This document shows, in pieces, positions 10,655 to 21,720 of a stretch of DNA of 64,000 bases. Positions within the stretch are counted from its first letter, which is position 1. Every line of letters begins with the position of its first letter. Position numbers and translations under genes: made by a program. The notes under the pieces are model-generated. The model ran no database searches. It was not told where the DNA came from and saw nothing but the letters and a program-made list of their open reading frames with translations. Origin of the DNA: Beroe forskalii (lineage: Eukaryota > Ctenophora > Nuda > Beroida > Beroidae); contig WFMF01000362.1 in the NCBI GenBank assembly GCA_011033025.1, positions 71,537 through 135,536 of the forward strand, read 5' to 3'.

Positions 10655-10784
10655 TACATATTTTACTGCCTGCATTTTAATGACAATCTCGGACATTTAT
10701 AGGGCATTTCTGGCAATGAATTTGTAATTCATTTTTGGCCTCAAAACGGATATATGACCAAAAACCGCTCCCATTCACACTTTC

Positions 10785-10896
10785 ACAGGTACGTTCCTTA
10801 GGCTGAACCCCTCTCACTCCCCTTAGGTACATTCCCTTTAAACCCTCCTTCTCTTCACAGGTACATTAATGGGTACTCTTCCAGTACATTCCCAAG
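10785..10896 (+). repeat. Tandem polypyrimidine/AG-GTAC units at a splice acceptor
   Basis: Four acceptor-like junctions (TTTCACAG-GTACGTT, CCTTAG-GTACATT, CTTCACAG-GTACATT, TTCCAG-TACATT) follow each other at roughly 30-45 bp, each after a pyrimidine tract. The array leads straight into the first recognised exon and offers several competing acceptors. Confidence 0.45.
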
Positions 10897-12966
10897 TACC
10901 TACAAGACGAGGAGGCGTGTAACACCCCCGAGGGTGTGGAGGAGTTGAACGAGGTGAACGAGAAGATCTGCGATTACCTCACATCTCTTAATTCCTCTGA
11001 ACCCACCCTTAATTCCTCCACAAACGAACCCACCCTTAATTCGTCCGCAAACAATTCTTCCTCTGCAAACGATCCCTCCTCCTCTGCAAACGATCCCTCC
11101 TCTCACAAGCCCTCGTGGGGCGGAGTGATTTGCACTCGATCACTCGCACAGTTCTCTGTCATCTCGGTGCCCATGGTTAGTGTGTGAGAATTAGCTTCAA
11201 TTATGTCTTCGTGTTTCATGGGTAACATGCTAATATCAATCTTTAAATTATGAAATTATTACCTTTGATTTCCAATCTTGCTGAGAATGCAGAGTTGCAA
11301 TCTACTGAAAAATATCTTGAACTAAGCAAATTATTAGGGTAATTGGCAATTAACAACTATGAATGGCCTCATTAAATAAATCCAATACTCCAAAAGGGAT
11401 GAAAAATCATATGCCATAAACTGCCTATAGACAAGTTTATTGGAACTCATAGAATTTTAATTTCTCCAGGTTTCTACCAGAATAGATATAACCTCGCTAT
11501 TGGATGCAGTAGTGGAAGCCGCCCCTAAGTTCGAAGATAACAGCAAGTACATGGCCCGTATTGCAGACATGATAAGAAGGTATTTATTTCTTTTTCTGCC
11601 ATAAAAGCGCTTTTTTCGCGCGGTGCAGTTCTTCGGAGAAAAGCTCGCGCGGAAAAATTGGGCACGCGTAAAAAATAAAATTGTTGTTTTGACACTTCAT
11701 TCAAATGGCTTTGCTAAAGTTAAATCACTTTTGCAGCAATTTCAGAAAATTGTTTGGAAGTGACCAATTGAAATGATCCGATATAAGTCCAGGTCATAGA
11801 TAACATCCAAGGTATTAACAGGGGAATAGAACAAGCAAACGAGGAATTGCAGCAAGAATCGGAGCAGCAGATTTACGAGAAAGGAATTATTAGGCAGATT
11901 CCTATATTCGGCTCAGTTTTCAACTGGATGTCCCCCATTGAGGACAAGAAGATTGTAGGACGATCATTCAATCTGCAATCAGGTACGCGAGCCCAACTTG
12001 TAACTTTGGGCTGATTGCAAAGAGCTAGAAAATACTGAAATTGATTCATTAAATCATTCATCATGAATGATTAAATTATGATATCTTCATCAGGAATTGA
12101 TAGCTTGATTCATTGAATCAAGCCCGACTTTATGATAGCATTGTCTGCTCTCATGCGTCTCATGATAGTACAAGAAATCTCCCGAGATACTTAGCTCCCC
12201 AATTCATGGCTTTGAGTAGTATTTTGTGGGGGATGAAGTTGATATAAAACTGAGAAACGTCGTGAGTTCTGAGAACGCTTCCTGAAATTTCCACTGACGT
12301 ATGCATGTGTATGAAAATGGTGACTGCTGCGTGACTCAGAATTTTCAGAATGATCCTCATGATTTCCGAACTCATGACACCAGTGTAAATCCCTCTGAAC
12401 TCATGACACCCCCGTGACAACCCCGTGAATCCCTGTCAGGTGAAGTACAGCCCTCAGAATCCGTGTACAACTCTGTGGCGGTGTCTCCAGCCCGATCCAG
12501 ACGCTCCTCAATCGGTTAGTTTGTTTTTAAGCGTGATATTTCTTTCTAAGACGAACACTGACCGTCAACTTGCTGATGGATTTCACCCATCCTTAGCACG
12601 CAACACTCGGACATTTGTAGAGTCTGAGGGTCGGAGTAAACGTTCGCGCGACGGTGGGTAGGGTAAAATAGTGATATGCTTATCTGAATTCATTATTTAT
12701 AACTTTTCTGCTGTACTTTGTCTTTACGGGCGTAAGAGACTATCCGCAGTATCTCGACTTTTTGAGGTGCGGCGTATTGCTATTCGGCACTTTTTAATTT
12801 TTTTAAAAGAGTACTCGAGCGCCCCAAAAGGTCGAGACACGAGAGCATTCCTTGTCGACATTCCAAGTATTTGGAGGAACAGTATTTCGGTTGTATGAAA
12901 GTATACTAATGACCGGACCCCTACTGACCCCTGCTGACCCCTACTATTTCAGGGCAACCCTTTTGA
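10885..12966 (+). CDS. Hypothetical spliced gene, five-exon 3' part
   Basis: The proposed exons are 10885-11175, 11470-11579, 11822-11992, 12440-12514 and 12953-12966 (stop TGA). Junction phases agree throughout (0, 2, 1, 1), and the introns begin GTTAGT, GTATTT, GTACGC, GTTAGT and end in AG. The product begins YIPKYLQDEEACNTPEG and contains an Asn/Ser/Pro-rich repeat (LNSSANNSSSANDPSS). It continues ITSLLDAVVEAAPKF, KYMARIADMIRR, IEQANEELQQESEQQ and RQIPIFGSVFNWMSPIEDKK, and ends SPARSRRSSIGQPF. The middle is acidic and helical, probably a coiled coil. The tail is basic with potential phosphorylation sites. The start of the gene was not found. The first exon's acceptor is ambiguous, and the third exon could begin earlier (11793) but then only out of phase. 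I do not recognise the family. Confidence 0.55.
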
Positions 12967-13873
12967 AACCCTCTGAGAAACTGGGAATCGCAACGAAAAA
13001 CAAAGGAGTACTGCCACACAAGTGTCTAAAATACTCACGCGTATCCTTCAGACGGAAACTGAAAGGTTCATTTACAATTAATGATTGCTGACAAACTGAA
13101 TTTATTATTGCTAAAGTCTCTGAACATTTTTGTGGATATTTTTGAAATTGAATGATACCTGTTCACGTTTATTGCAAATTCTTAGATAACTCATATTATG
13201 ACATTGACAGTATTAAACTATTAATATGTATTCTGCAGCTTTGAATGTTTGTGTAAGTTATTAAAGTACTATTATAAATAGACAAGTAGTAAGTATTTAT
13301 GTGAATTACTTAAGAAAATGCAGCTTTTGTTTAAATTTAATAAGTGATATTTATTTGAGATAATTAGTCTTTGGTGTCAATATATAAAGTTGGAGGTTTA
13401 TTATTGCCGTGTAGACTTTAGCTTATGATAATGAATATGACGTAGTCGTATTAGTATAAATGTAAATTAGTTGTTTATAAAATTTCAAGGGATATTGAAA
13501 TATCGAAGCTCAGACCAATTTGAAAATTAAAATGTTATCCCTTGTTATTTGATTGCTAAAATAAGTATTGCGTTATTTTCTGCAAGTTCTGTTAACTTTC
13601 AAAAGATAATTTTTATCATCAGCCTGCGTTTTAATTTCTCTACTGATACCAAACCTTACTCATACTGATGTTCTGATATGATATTCAGTGCACAAAATTC
13701 TACAGAGTACAGAGTGCCCTGCCAAATTTATCCAGATTTATTTCCATTTCATTTCAATGTGTTGCTTTAAATTTTTACATTTTATACGCTTTGATGATAA
13801 TAATTATACTTTGATAAAAACTTCGAAATGATTTGTTTACGTCTACTAGAAATTAACATTGTCTCACCCTTAG
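12967..13873. other. AT-rich intron or 3' UTR
   Basis: No exon or repeat was recognised. It is probably the 3' UTR of the preceding exons or an intron leading to the exon-like stretch at 13874. The nearby fragment 12575-12625 resembles 57055-57110 (shared word CGCAACACTCGGA) and is repeat-derived. Confidence 0.4.
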
Positions 13874-14038
13874 ATTAGCTATGTTTCTGATATCAAGCTT
13901 ACTCCACGGGCCATCATGGAACGAATGGTGTCACTGTGTTGTCACTGTCAGATCACCTCTTCTCTACTGGGGGTGATGGGGGATGCTTTTGACTCCTCCC
14001 TGGCACTCGGATTCTCTGCCTGCTCCACAGCGAAATAA
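13874..14038 (+). CDS. Candidate terminal exon
   Basis: A strong acceptor (TGTCTCACCCTTAG) precedes a 54-codon open stretch: ISYVSDIKLTPRAIMERMV, CCHCQITSSLLGVMGDAFD, SLALGFSACSTAK, then TAA. A consensus donor (AAG-GTGAGC) immediately follows the stop, so splicing there would leave the stop in the upstream exon. Only this frame is open. It does not join in phase to the exon ending at 12514. It may be an alternative last exon or belong to another gene. Confidence 0.35.
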   Translation: MSYVSDIKLTPRAIMERMVSLCCHCQITSSLLGVMGDAFDSSLALGFSACSTAK

Positions 14039-14039
14039 G

Positions 14040-15060
14040 GTGAGCGTTTTCTTTTTGTTCCAGATCGATTTGAAAGACGATGATTTTTCTCACTGCGCGT
14101 CGCACGAAATGAGATTGAGCAAATTCTCAATGAGAATTTGATGTTTGCGCAGGCGAACTCATTTGGTAAGTAAGAGAGGTAAACGTGTCACTTCACTTGT
14201 CTCCTCAATTGAAGTCGAACGTTACGAGTCAAGTGACAGCAAGCAGCAACGGTTTTGCCCACAGTTTTGAGTTTAATGCAACTTGAATATATGAATGAAT
14301 TATAAAGGGCAAAGGGGTCAATTAAGAAATTCTTAGCATTGCACAGCAAATCAGGTCACCACGATTGCGTTAACAGGGGAAATTATGGAAGAGTTATAAC
14401 AGCGAAGTATACTGGGTACAATCAAATCGAGCCCCTGTGGAGCTGTGGGCAACCAGCAGCATTTCCAATTTCTAGAGATGAAAAGTCTCTTGCCGGGTCA
14501 AACTCCCGAAGGTCTCGTTCTAATCAAACTCCTTATCTTCATAAGAAAACGCAACACATTGTCCACAATACTTCAATGGCCCGCTTCAAATCTGAATGCA
14601 AATTTTTATGCTCTCAGCAGCAAAGCACGTGGAGAAATGGTTTGAGACTTCGTCAGCTTTCTCGTAACGATCATACATATTACCATCTTATTAAGGCGTA
14701 ATTATGCTTATTTGATTGGCAAAGAGCTGAGACAAGGGGTTTCCTTTGAAATTATGTATGAGTTTTGCAGGTACAGGATGATAAACGGTGTCACGTCGAC
14801 TCCTTTATTCAAATAAGGTCACTCTAGAAGTGGGTGGGTGATGGAGGTTTTAGACCATTTCTCTGATCGTTTCATCGCCTCCCTAGGAGTCAATAGTAGG
14901 ACTTTAGAAATTGAAATTTTCAAATTTCATCCCTAGATAGTTTCCTAGCCTGCATGCAAACTTTGCAATCAATGTCAATTTTGCCAATTAATAAATGTTG
15001 CAATGTATAATGTGCCTGTCAGTAAACTATGCAAACAATAAACTCTGCCACTCAATAGAA
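14040..15060. other. No assignable gene
   Basis: A 120-codon open frame at 14339-14701 (SCGQPAAFPISRDEKSLAGS) overlaps a second open frame on the same strand. Neither has splice support or a recognised motif, so neither is called. Confidence 0.35.
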
Positions 15061-15075
15061 TCTTAATGAAGGGTT

Positions 15076-15175
15076 TAGTAACAAGTAAAAATTACTAACC
15101 GTGATATAACACACGAGGGCCGAAGGCCCGAGTGTGCTATATCGCATTAAGAACCGAGGCCGAAGGCCGATGTTT
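15076..15175. repeat. Cluster of stem-loops with GGCC-GAA-GGCC cores
   Basis: A 41-bp near-perfect palindrome (15103-15143) pairs GATATAACACACGAGGGCC with GGCCCGAGTGTGCTATATC around GAA. It is preceded by TTAGTAA...TTACTAA and followed by AGGCC-GAA-GGCC. The style matches the stem-loop elements at 42863, 47706 and 60273. Confidence 0.65.
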
Positions 15176-15301
15176 TTATTGCAGAGGTTCGCACTTTTTA
15201 CGAGTTTTTAAACTGGATTATGCACCGTAATTACTCGTAGAAAAGGGGATAACTTCAAACACAAGGAAATGTTTTAATTTATGATATGAAGCTACAACTG
15301 G

Positions 15302-15401
15302 NNNNNNNNNNNNNNNNNNNNNNNNNNNNNNNNNNNNNNNNNNNNNNNNNNNNNNNNNNNNNNNNNNNNNNNNNNNNNNNNNNNNNNNNNNNNNNNNNNN
15401 N
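15302..15401. other. Assembly gap (100 N)
   Basis: Exactly 100 N, the conventional placeholder for a gap of unknown size. Sequence on both sides may not be adjacent in the genome. Confidence 0.99.
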
Positions 15402-15439
15402 AACTGATGAATGGCCGTTGTTTTATGACGTTGGGTTTT

Positions 15440-15860
15440 GCTAACCATAGGGGGGGTTTGGTGTGTGACTTTAGTGTCTGACTATAGGGAAAACTGTGAC
15501 ATAATTTTGAGTGATGACGTTAATTTGCTGAGGGATGTTTACCCCTTGATACCCCACCAAGGTGATAATGTTCAAGAGCCCGGAAGGGAGGAAGTAATAA
15601 AACCTATGGACACAAAATTATTTAAACCCCAAACCGGGGAAATTGGTCAAAAACCCCCCTTTTTGGAGGGATGCCCATTTTGTCTCTTTGGGTTCCCGTT
15701 GACCCAAAACCCCGCGGGGTTAAAACCCTCAACGGTTTAATTTGACAGATGATGGTTTGAACCCATGTTAACCCCAAAAGGCTTTGGACCCTTTTCCCCC
15801 CCAGTTTGAACCCCAACTCCCCCCCCAAAGCCCACAACCCTTTCGACAAAGTCCAAAACA
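15440..15860. other. Homopolymer-rich low-quality patch
   Basis: Nearly every G, C, A or T run is three to eight long (CCCCCC, GGGG, TTTTT) in a mix unlike the surroundings, and the patch is adjacent to the gap. This looks like unpolished consensus. No feature should be called in it. Confidence 0.55.
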
Positions 15861-15899
15861 CGTTATTTAACTTAAATTATAGAAGATTATTTTTTAATT

Positions 15900-16310
15900 T
15901 CTAAAAAATTTTTAAACTCACGTGCTAAAATTAGCAAAGTCTAATTTCACTCATAAGTCGTATTTGAACTTTTTCAACGAAACCCAAGTCAAAAAACCCC
16001 TTAAATATCAATTTTTTCCCTCTAATTTCTGAAACGCCCCGTTGTACTACCAAAAAATGGAAACCAGATCTACACGTGCTTTTTCGTAAAACTCATTCCA
16101 ACATAATCAAGTCAAAAACCAGTAAACATCAATTTTTTAAAGCCCTAATTTCTACAAAAACGTCCGTGTGTACTCACGTGCTGAAGATAGCACATGCATC
16201 TTATTTCATGTGCATTAGTCGCATTTGAACTCATTTCAACGTAATCAAGTCCGAAAATCCCGTGTAAATATCACCTTTAAACTCCTAATTTCTACAAAAC
16301 GGCGTGAACT
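15900..16310. repeat. Degenerate tandem repeat, three units
   Basis: The block CACGTGCT..., AACTCATTTCAACGTAATCAAGTC, then TCCTAATTTCTACAAAACG recurs three times with drift at roughly 125-160 bp spacing. Non-coding. Confidence 0.6.
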
Positions 16311-16479
16311 CATTGCTCCACTAGTTCATCGTATATTTCCCATCCCTTATTCACTGTGAGACATAGAAAAACCATTATCAGTAGACCATCGTATCAAATA
16401 GAATAGTTATTACAATAATTTTCGTTATAAACGTAATTTCCAATCAATTTGCAGTTCAATTTTTTTAGAAGCCTCTCAC

Positions 16480-17200
16480 GACAACAATCTTCGACCGATC
16501 GCCCTGAAACTCGTTTTATAGCTAAATCTTAAGGTCTTAAAGTGCCCATCATATCAAAGTAAAAACATAATCCGATGAAAAATGCTGAAAGTCGGAGATG
16601 TCCAAAGTAGCACGCAAAAGCATTCCTATCGCAAAATACGCTATTTTAGTGGTTTGCCGATTTTATGACGTCATCACAGCACCCAAATAGGCTCAAACCA
16701 ACTTCCCATATAGCCTAAGCCACAATTCCGCCTTAGCACAACAACATACTTTGACCGGTCATCTCAAGATAAGTCGCAGTTCTTGACATCTCACTGTTTA
16801 AGTTTTTGTCGAATAATTTGGAAGCTGAGATTTTCACCGTACCTTAGAAAATCGCGTATATCTCGATGAAAAATCGAGATAGCCCAATAATCCATATGAT
16901 TTTCTGAAAGCTCTTTCAATTTGCTAAAAATCATTCGAAAAATCAGAGAGCTATCTCCTTTCCTTCTTTGTGAAAAATGCGCTCGAAAATGACCTATTTT
17001 CGCTAAAAATGCAATAAAATTTCGCTAAGTTGATGACGTCATAGTGACGTGAAAATGACGTCACCAGAACTTCTCACATAGCCTAAGCCACACTCCCATC
17101 TTAGATCAACAAAACTTGACCTCGATCATGGCTCTACCATTTCCCGTTCTTGAGATCTCATCGTTTTAAATTGGGTCCCAAATTATCAGCTCTTATTATT
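16480..17200. repeat. Degenerate duplication with TGACGTCA dyads
   Basis: The segment around 16660-16830 (GACGTCATC, CATATAGCCTAAGCCACA, CAACA, TTGACC) is repeated at 17030-17180 with the same order of words (TGACGTCA, CACATAGCCTAAGCCACA, TTGACC, CTTGAGATCTCA). The spacing is about 370 bp. Non-coding. Confidence 0.6.
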
Positions 17201-18335
17201 ATTATTAATCTTATTATATATTATATCACCCTGTGACACTGAATTCTCTAACTTATAGCCCTGGCCAGTTACGTGCGATCTAAGTATACGCGTATCAATA
17301 AGAACGGTTGTCCTAGACCTAAAATTTTACGACGAATCGTTCTAGATAGGTCTCGACTCTCTATTTCTTTTTCTTTTTTTTCTTACCGCGGGGGGTTACC
17401 GCCCTGGCCAGGGCGGGAATATTACTCTGCCATATTATCTCTCGTGATTTTATGTAATGCGTGTTATTTTGAAGATATCGTGTTAGTTTGGCAGGATATT
17501 TGATGAGATGTTTGGCAGGATATTTGACGAGATATATTCATCGCAAATCTTCGCATGTTTGGTGGATGAAACAGGAGCTTGGTAATCTGATAGAACTATT
17601 GTGACCGTTGATAGAGATCACTCTTATTTTAGGTGTGTATCGTGGCTCTTCATTCTTTAACCCGCTCAGATTTCAATGAGCTTTGATGTCACCGCGCCAC
17701 GGTCCTTGGTATGAAATGCAACGCACATACAGCCAGTGTGCACGGTACATTTTGTAGAATTCATTGTATTCAGGGTGTGTTGTATTCTAATGTACATTGT
17801 ATACAATTCAGTGTTTCGTGGTATAAAAATAACGTTTATTCAAGAATATGAACATTCCTCATGAGTCAATACATTTGCTCATGAGGATGCAGCAATTCTC
17901 TCTGAACTATCGTTAATGCCTACAGTTTCTATTCTTTTGCTTTGTATTCAAAATGGGGACATTCTCGTTTTAGTCTACAAGTCATAGTCTTAAGTCTGCG
18001 TTTTCGTTTGTTAAAGTCTCCCTAGTTTGTAAGGGGATAGCGAGAATTAAGATCCTCATGCTATCTGCCAGATCCTGCTACAGTGCTGCCTGTTTTTGAA
18101 AAGTAGGCGATTAGCTGCTACCAACAGACCATTCTAAACCCCCCTGATAATGACGACACTTAGGGTCGCCAATCACCTACTGCTCGCTACCGTAGCTCAA
18201 GTACCCAGGCCACTTGGCATCGTCTGGGACATCAGCACATAACACCTGATTTTATTCGCGGCATAATATTTTGGATGTTCACCAAAACTGCACCACCTGC
18301 AGCAACATTCCTGTCTCAGGGTGGTTCAATCTTAC
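17201..18335. other. No gene seen; short GC hairpin
   Basis: A hairpin GCCCTGGCCAGGGC lies near 17401-17414, and part of the same word occurs at about 17258. Otherwise the DNA is plain AT-rich. Confidence 0.4.
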
Positions 18336-18482
18336 CAGTTTCAGATTTCATTTTTAATTTCATGCCTCCTTCGACGTCTTTGAGTTTGGGTTGGTGATTT
18401 GTGCCCACAAACCTCCGTACAAAAGTGCTGTAATCTGATAAATTCATGTCAGTATATGTCCCTTGAGAAGTCAAGTTGCCGC
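18336..18482 (-). CDS. Candidate internal exon
   Basis: On the minus strand an acceptor CTGTAACAG precedes a 147-nt open stretch: GGNLTSQGTYTDMNL, SDYSTFVRRFVGTNHQPK and LKDVEGGMKLKMKSETG. It ends at a good donor ACTG-GTAAGA. The reading is well mixed and charged, as in real coding DNA. No partner exon was found with confidence; an open stretch just downstream would need an intron of only about 40 nt. It could also be a decayed transposon frame. Family unknown. Confidence 0.35.
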
Positions 18483-19361
18483 CTGTTACAGGGCATAATA
18501 CTATGTTCTGTTGATTGTTTTTGTTTTGTGCCCGCTAACTTATCCTGAGTTTAACCGGTGCTCAGTTCGATCAAGTGTCAGACCGTTAACTAGTTCTCAA
18601 CTCGGCCAATTCTCAGTTCATCCATTTGCCTATTCAGTTTTTAGTCTAGAATCATGATTCAATGATTCATGCATCTGTTACAATTTAGATAGGAGAGGTT
18701 CTTTATTCTGCACTTTGGAAAGCACTATGTAGGAAAGCTTAACTACTACACGCAATGTTTCCTCTGCTTCCATTCGTCAAATCAATAGTTGGGTTCACAG
18801 CTCCACCTAACTTAAAACCTCCTAAGAAATTTGGAAATTGAGAGAGTATGGATTAAATCAGCTCACATTTTCGAAGGGTAACTCAACTACTTTCCCATCG
18901 ACAGCAGTGAGTAGAATATAGCAGTAGAATTACTGTGGTATCAACCAGGGGCACGCCCAGATGAGATTCCAGCGGTTCACTTGTGTGTGCATACTAAACC
19001 GCTGCAACGGGTTACTCTTCCATCTGCTACTTTGCTCCACGCGAGAGTAGAGTACTCTACCCACGAAAAATAGGCGGTTATTTTCAACAATTTGGCAGCG
19101 CACGCAATCTAAATTACGTCATCATTGCGTCCGCCTCTTTTTTCTGAGCGTGTATCAGCAGTGTTGTCATTATCAGGGTTTAGAATGATGAGTTGATTAA
19201 GTATGCCATTTTCATGATTTGGAATAATATACTTGTGAGGTTTGTAACCGCCTATTTTGTGTACGGTGAATCCTACACCTATTTCCACTTATCTCTGCGT
19301 GGTTCGCTGCTCCATTATAATATCTTAATACCTTTGCTCCCGGGTGAGTGTGATAACCTCT
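18483..19361. other. No recognisable feature
   Basis: Unique-looking DNA up to the target duplication of MULE copy 2. CTCAGTTC recurs a few times near 18560-18630. Confidence 0.4.
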
Positions 19362-19370
19362 CTGGGCTAG

Positions 19371-20752
19371 GGTAATCCGACGGAAGTTCGAACGACGGAA
19401 GTTCGAACTTTTCGAACTTCCGTCGTTTCGAACTTCCGTCATGTTTGGCGACGGAAGTTCGAAATTTAGACTTGCTTTCCTTCTCTTTATACTTGGGGGC
19501 CTGCCTTTGCCTTATAGGGTTCTGTTTAAGCGCTAGGGTTAGCCATGCTACCATCGATTCACATATGATATCTGCGGGTAGATCAGGTGATGGGGACACT
19601 AGAAGTGGGACACTACAAGTACAACATGCAAGTAGCTTCTCGTATATCGCAGCTTGTGATTCCAATCAATGTACTGATCAGGTGATGGTAAATGGTCCTG
19701 ACTGTGTGTACATGACAACATGCGAGATGTCTTCTCGCATATCGCGCTGAAAGGGACATTATATTGCGATTCACTTGATTGCTCGTGGAAGAACTTCTCG
19801 CATATCGCACCATTGATTGTGATATCAGCTATCGTCATTACGCGATGGGATCCTATAAACCATCCGGGGCCGCTTCTTCCACTACCGCCAGGCAATCCTA
19901 CGCCGCTTCTCTTCTGAGGGATTCCTTCCAGAGCTGGAGGTTGCAGACTCCCCCATCAGACTCGCCTTCCAGAAGATCGGAGCCCTTGCCTTTGTGGACC
20001 TTGGGGACGTTGATGAGGTGTGGGAGCTCCTGCGACCTACTCTCCCTTCAGACCTGGAGGACTTCACTGAGTACTACGAGAGGACATGGATCGGCACCCA
20101 TGGACGTCCTCCCCTCTTCTCACCCTGGATGTGGAACCATCATGAGGCTGTCCTTGCTGGCCTTCCTAGGAGCAGTAACCTGGCTGAGGGCTGGCACAAC
20201 GGATTCGCTGGTATGGTGGCTACCCCCAACCCATTCATCTGGCACTTCCTGGACTGTCTCAAGCAGGAACAGGACATCACGTAGTGGAAGATGGTGAAGC
20301 AGCAGCTGAAGGAGTCCCCTGAACCTCGCCGGAAGAAATGGATCGAGTACGATGCCCGCCTGCAACCTCTCATCGAGGACTACGACAATGTGGAGGACAA
20401 GCTGGACTGCAGAGATTTGGAACTCTGATGTCCGTGTGAATAATATTCTAATATTCTTTGTTTGTTATTCTTATGATAGAGTGCTGGGAATTTGAATATT
20501 TGAATATTTACTATTATATGGTACTGTGATGAGGTTTCCCTTGTAAAGCTTCAGCTAAAGGTAAAAGCTGATGAGCTTTCCCTTTTAAAGCAGAAGCTAT
20601 AAGTAAAATCTGAAAGTATAAGGAGTAATGAGCAATTCGAACTTCCGTCGTTCGAACTTCTGTCATGTTTGGCGACGGAAGTCAGAACTGCTCATTTTGT
20701 TCGAACTTCCGTCGTTTCTGACTTCCGTCGTTCGAACTTCCGTCGTACAATC
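19371..20752 (+). mobile_element. MULE DNA transposon, copy 2 (internally deleted)
   Basis: The ends are the same as in copy 1 (GGTAATCCGACGG... / ...CGTCGTACAATC). A perfect 9-bp target duplication CTGGGCTAG lies at 19362-19370 and 20753-20761. The left non-coding part with the three CTTCTCGCATATCGC boxes is kept, with one change in the first box. The N-terminal and DGTFK regions of the transposase are deleted, leaving the C-terminal third. Confidence 0.93.
19860..20428 (+). pseudogene. MULE transposase C-terminal fragment with stop
   Basis: The open reading gives RGRFFHYRQAILRRFSSEG, then PIRLAFQKIGALAFVDLGD, YYERTWIGTHGRPPLF, SSNLAEGWHNGFAGMV and WHFLDCLKQEQDIT. An in-frame TAG follows at 20281-20283, where copy 1 has GAG. 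The reading then runs on through WKMVKQQLKESPEPRRKKW to LDCRDLEL. The MULE CxxH-type motif (usually GCFFH) reads GRFFH here, so the Cys is lost. This copy shows the C-terminus absent from the other two. Confidence 0.88.
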
Positions 20753-20761
20753 CTGGGCTAG

Positions 20762-21364
20762 TTTGCTGTGTCCATTTTAAGTTCATTTAGTCCATCATCA
20801 TTTATAAGCTGATCTGCTGTCTTATGTTATTAAGAGTATTTATTTTAGTTGACTACTCATCTCTGTTCGCGACTATCAGTCCGTTACACTCCGTTGACCC
20901 GTTGTTACGGTTGGAGGAAAAAAGTTTTCAAGTCATTATATATTTCCAAATATAATTTGCTGCCCTGAATTGCTGTAGATTTGTAAAGCGTTGCGACTTG
21001 CGAGTTATCCCTTTTCGAATGTCTTGAAAATTAAAGATGGATTGTGCCATGAATTTATGTTAAGAATTATCATTGCCCAGGACATACGCTCTACTCGTTT
21101 TGCCGAATCTAGCTGGAAAATGGACCATTGGAAAATTTTCAAATTAAGAGTTCAATGATTACATATTAAATTCTTTGCCATTTGCATATTTAATGATTTC
21201 GCATGCCTTTTGGTGACTTGAATTTGCACATCCAGAAAGAAGTTATATTAGAGTCGATAATTTTTAAAACTATTTCGTATTTCGCCACTAGATAAGAAAA
21301 TAATGCCCTGATGCCCATTAATGCCCCTGTTTGTTACTAAATTCAATACTGTTGGCATTTTAGG
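20762..21364. other. No recognisable feature
   Basis: AT-rich spacer after MULE copy 2. Confidence 0.4.
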
Positions 21365-21720
21365 ACTTCAGGCAGGATTTACAGTACCTGAAATGGAGAG
21401 GTCAGGTAATGACAACAAGAACGTGAACTACCTGGACCTCAATATTTCTATCCAACCAAGCAAGGTTATTGTGTCTGTATATAACAAGACCGATGACTTT
21501 AATTTCTCTGTAGTTTCCTTAACATTTCCACAGAGTAATATCCTCTAGAAGTAGGCCATAATGTATTCTATAGTCAAATCCTTAGGTATGCTAACATTTG
21601 TACTGAATTAGAAACTTTCCTCTTCAATCTTCAAAAAGTTTTCAAAACTGATTGAAAGAGGATATAGTAACTCCAATCTTGTAGACATTATTAAACGTTG
21701 CCTTAATAAGAATAGCTTAG
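21365..21720 (+). pseudogene. Penelope-like RT C-terminal remnant
   Basis: One frame reads NVNYLDLNISIQPSKVIV, then SVYNKTDDFNFSVVSL to SNIL. After a frameshift near 21540 it continues VGHNVFYSQILRYANICTEL, and after another IERGYSNLVDIIKRCLNK. The order (LDL-x-I, YNKTDDFNF, FYSQILRYANIC) is the region downstream of the RT catalytic motif in Penelope-like elements. It is frameshifted at least twice and inactive. Confidence 0.7.

Noticed and set aside
12541-12660. Exon candidate after TTTCTTTCTAAG reading TNTDRQLADGF
   Set aside because: It overlaps a dispersed repeat also found at 57055-57110 and breaks the phase of the flanking exons.
13580-13640. A possible third hammerhead (CTGATGA ... 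GAAA on the minus strand)
   Set aside because: Stem II would be an A/T pairing with poor closure, and no stem I or cleavage triplet could be placed.
15218-15448. Open frame spanning the N gap
   Set aside because: It reads through unknown bases and has no support on either side.
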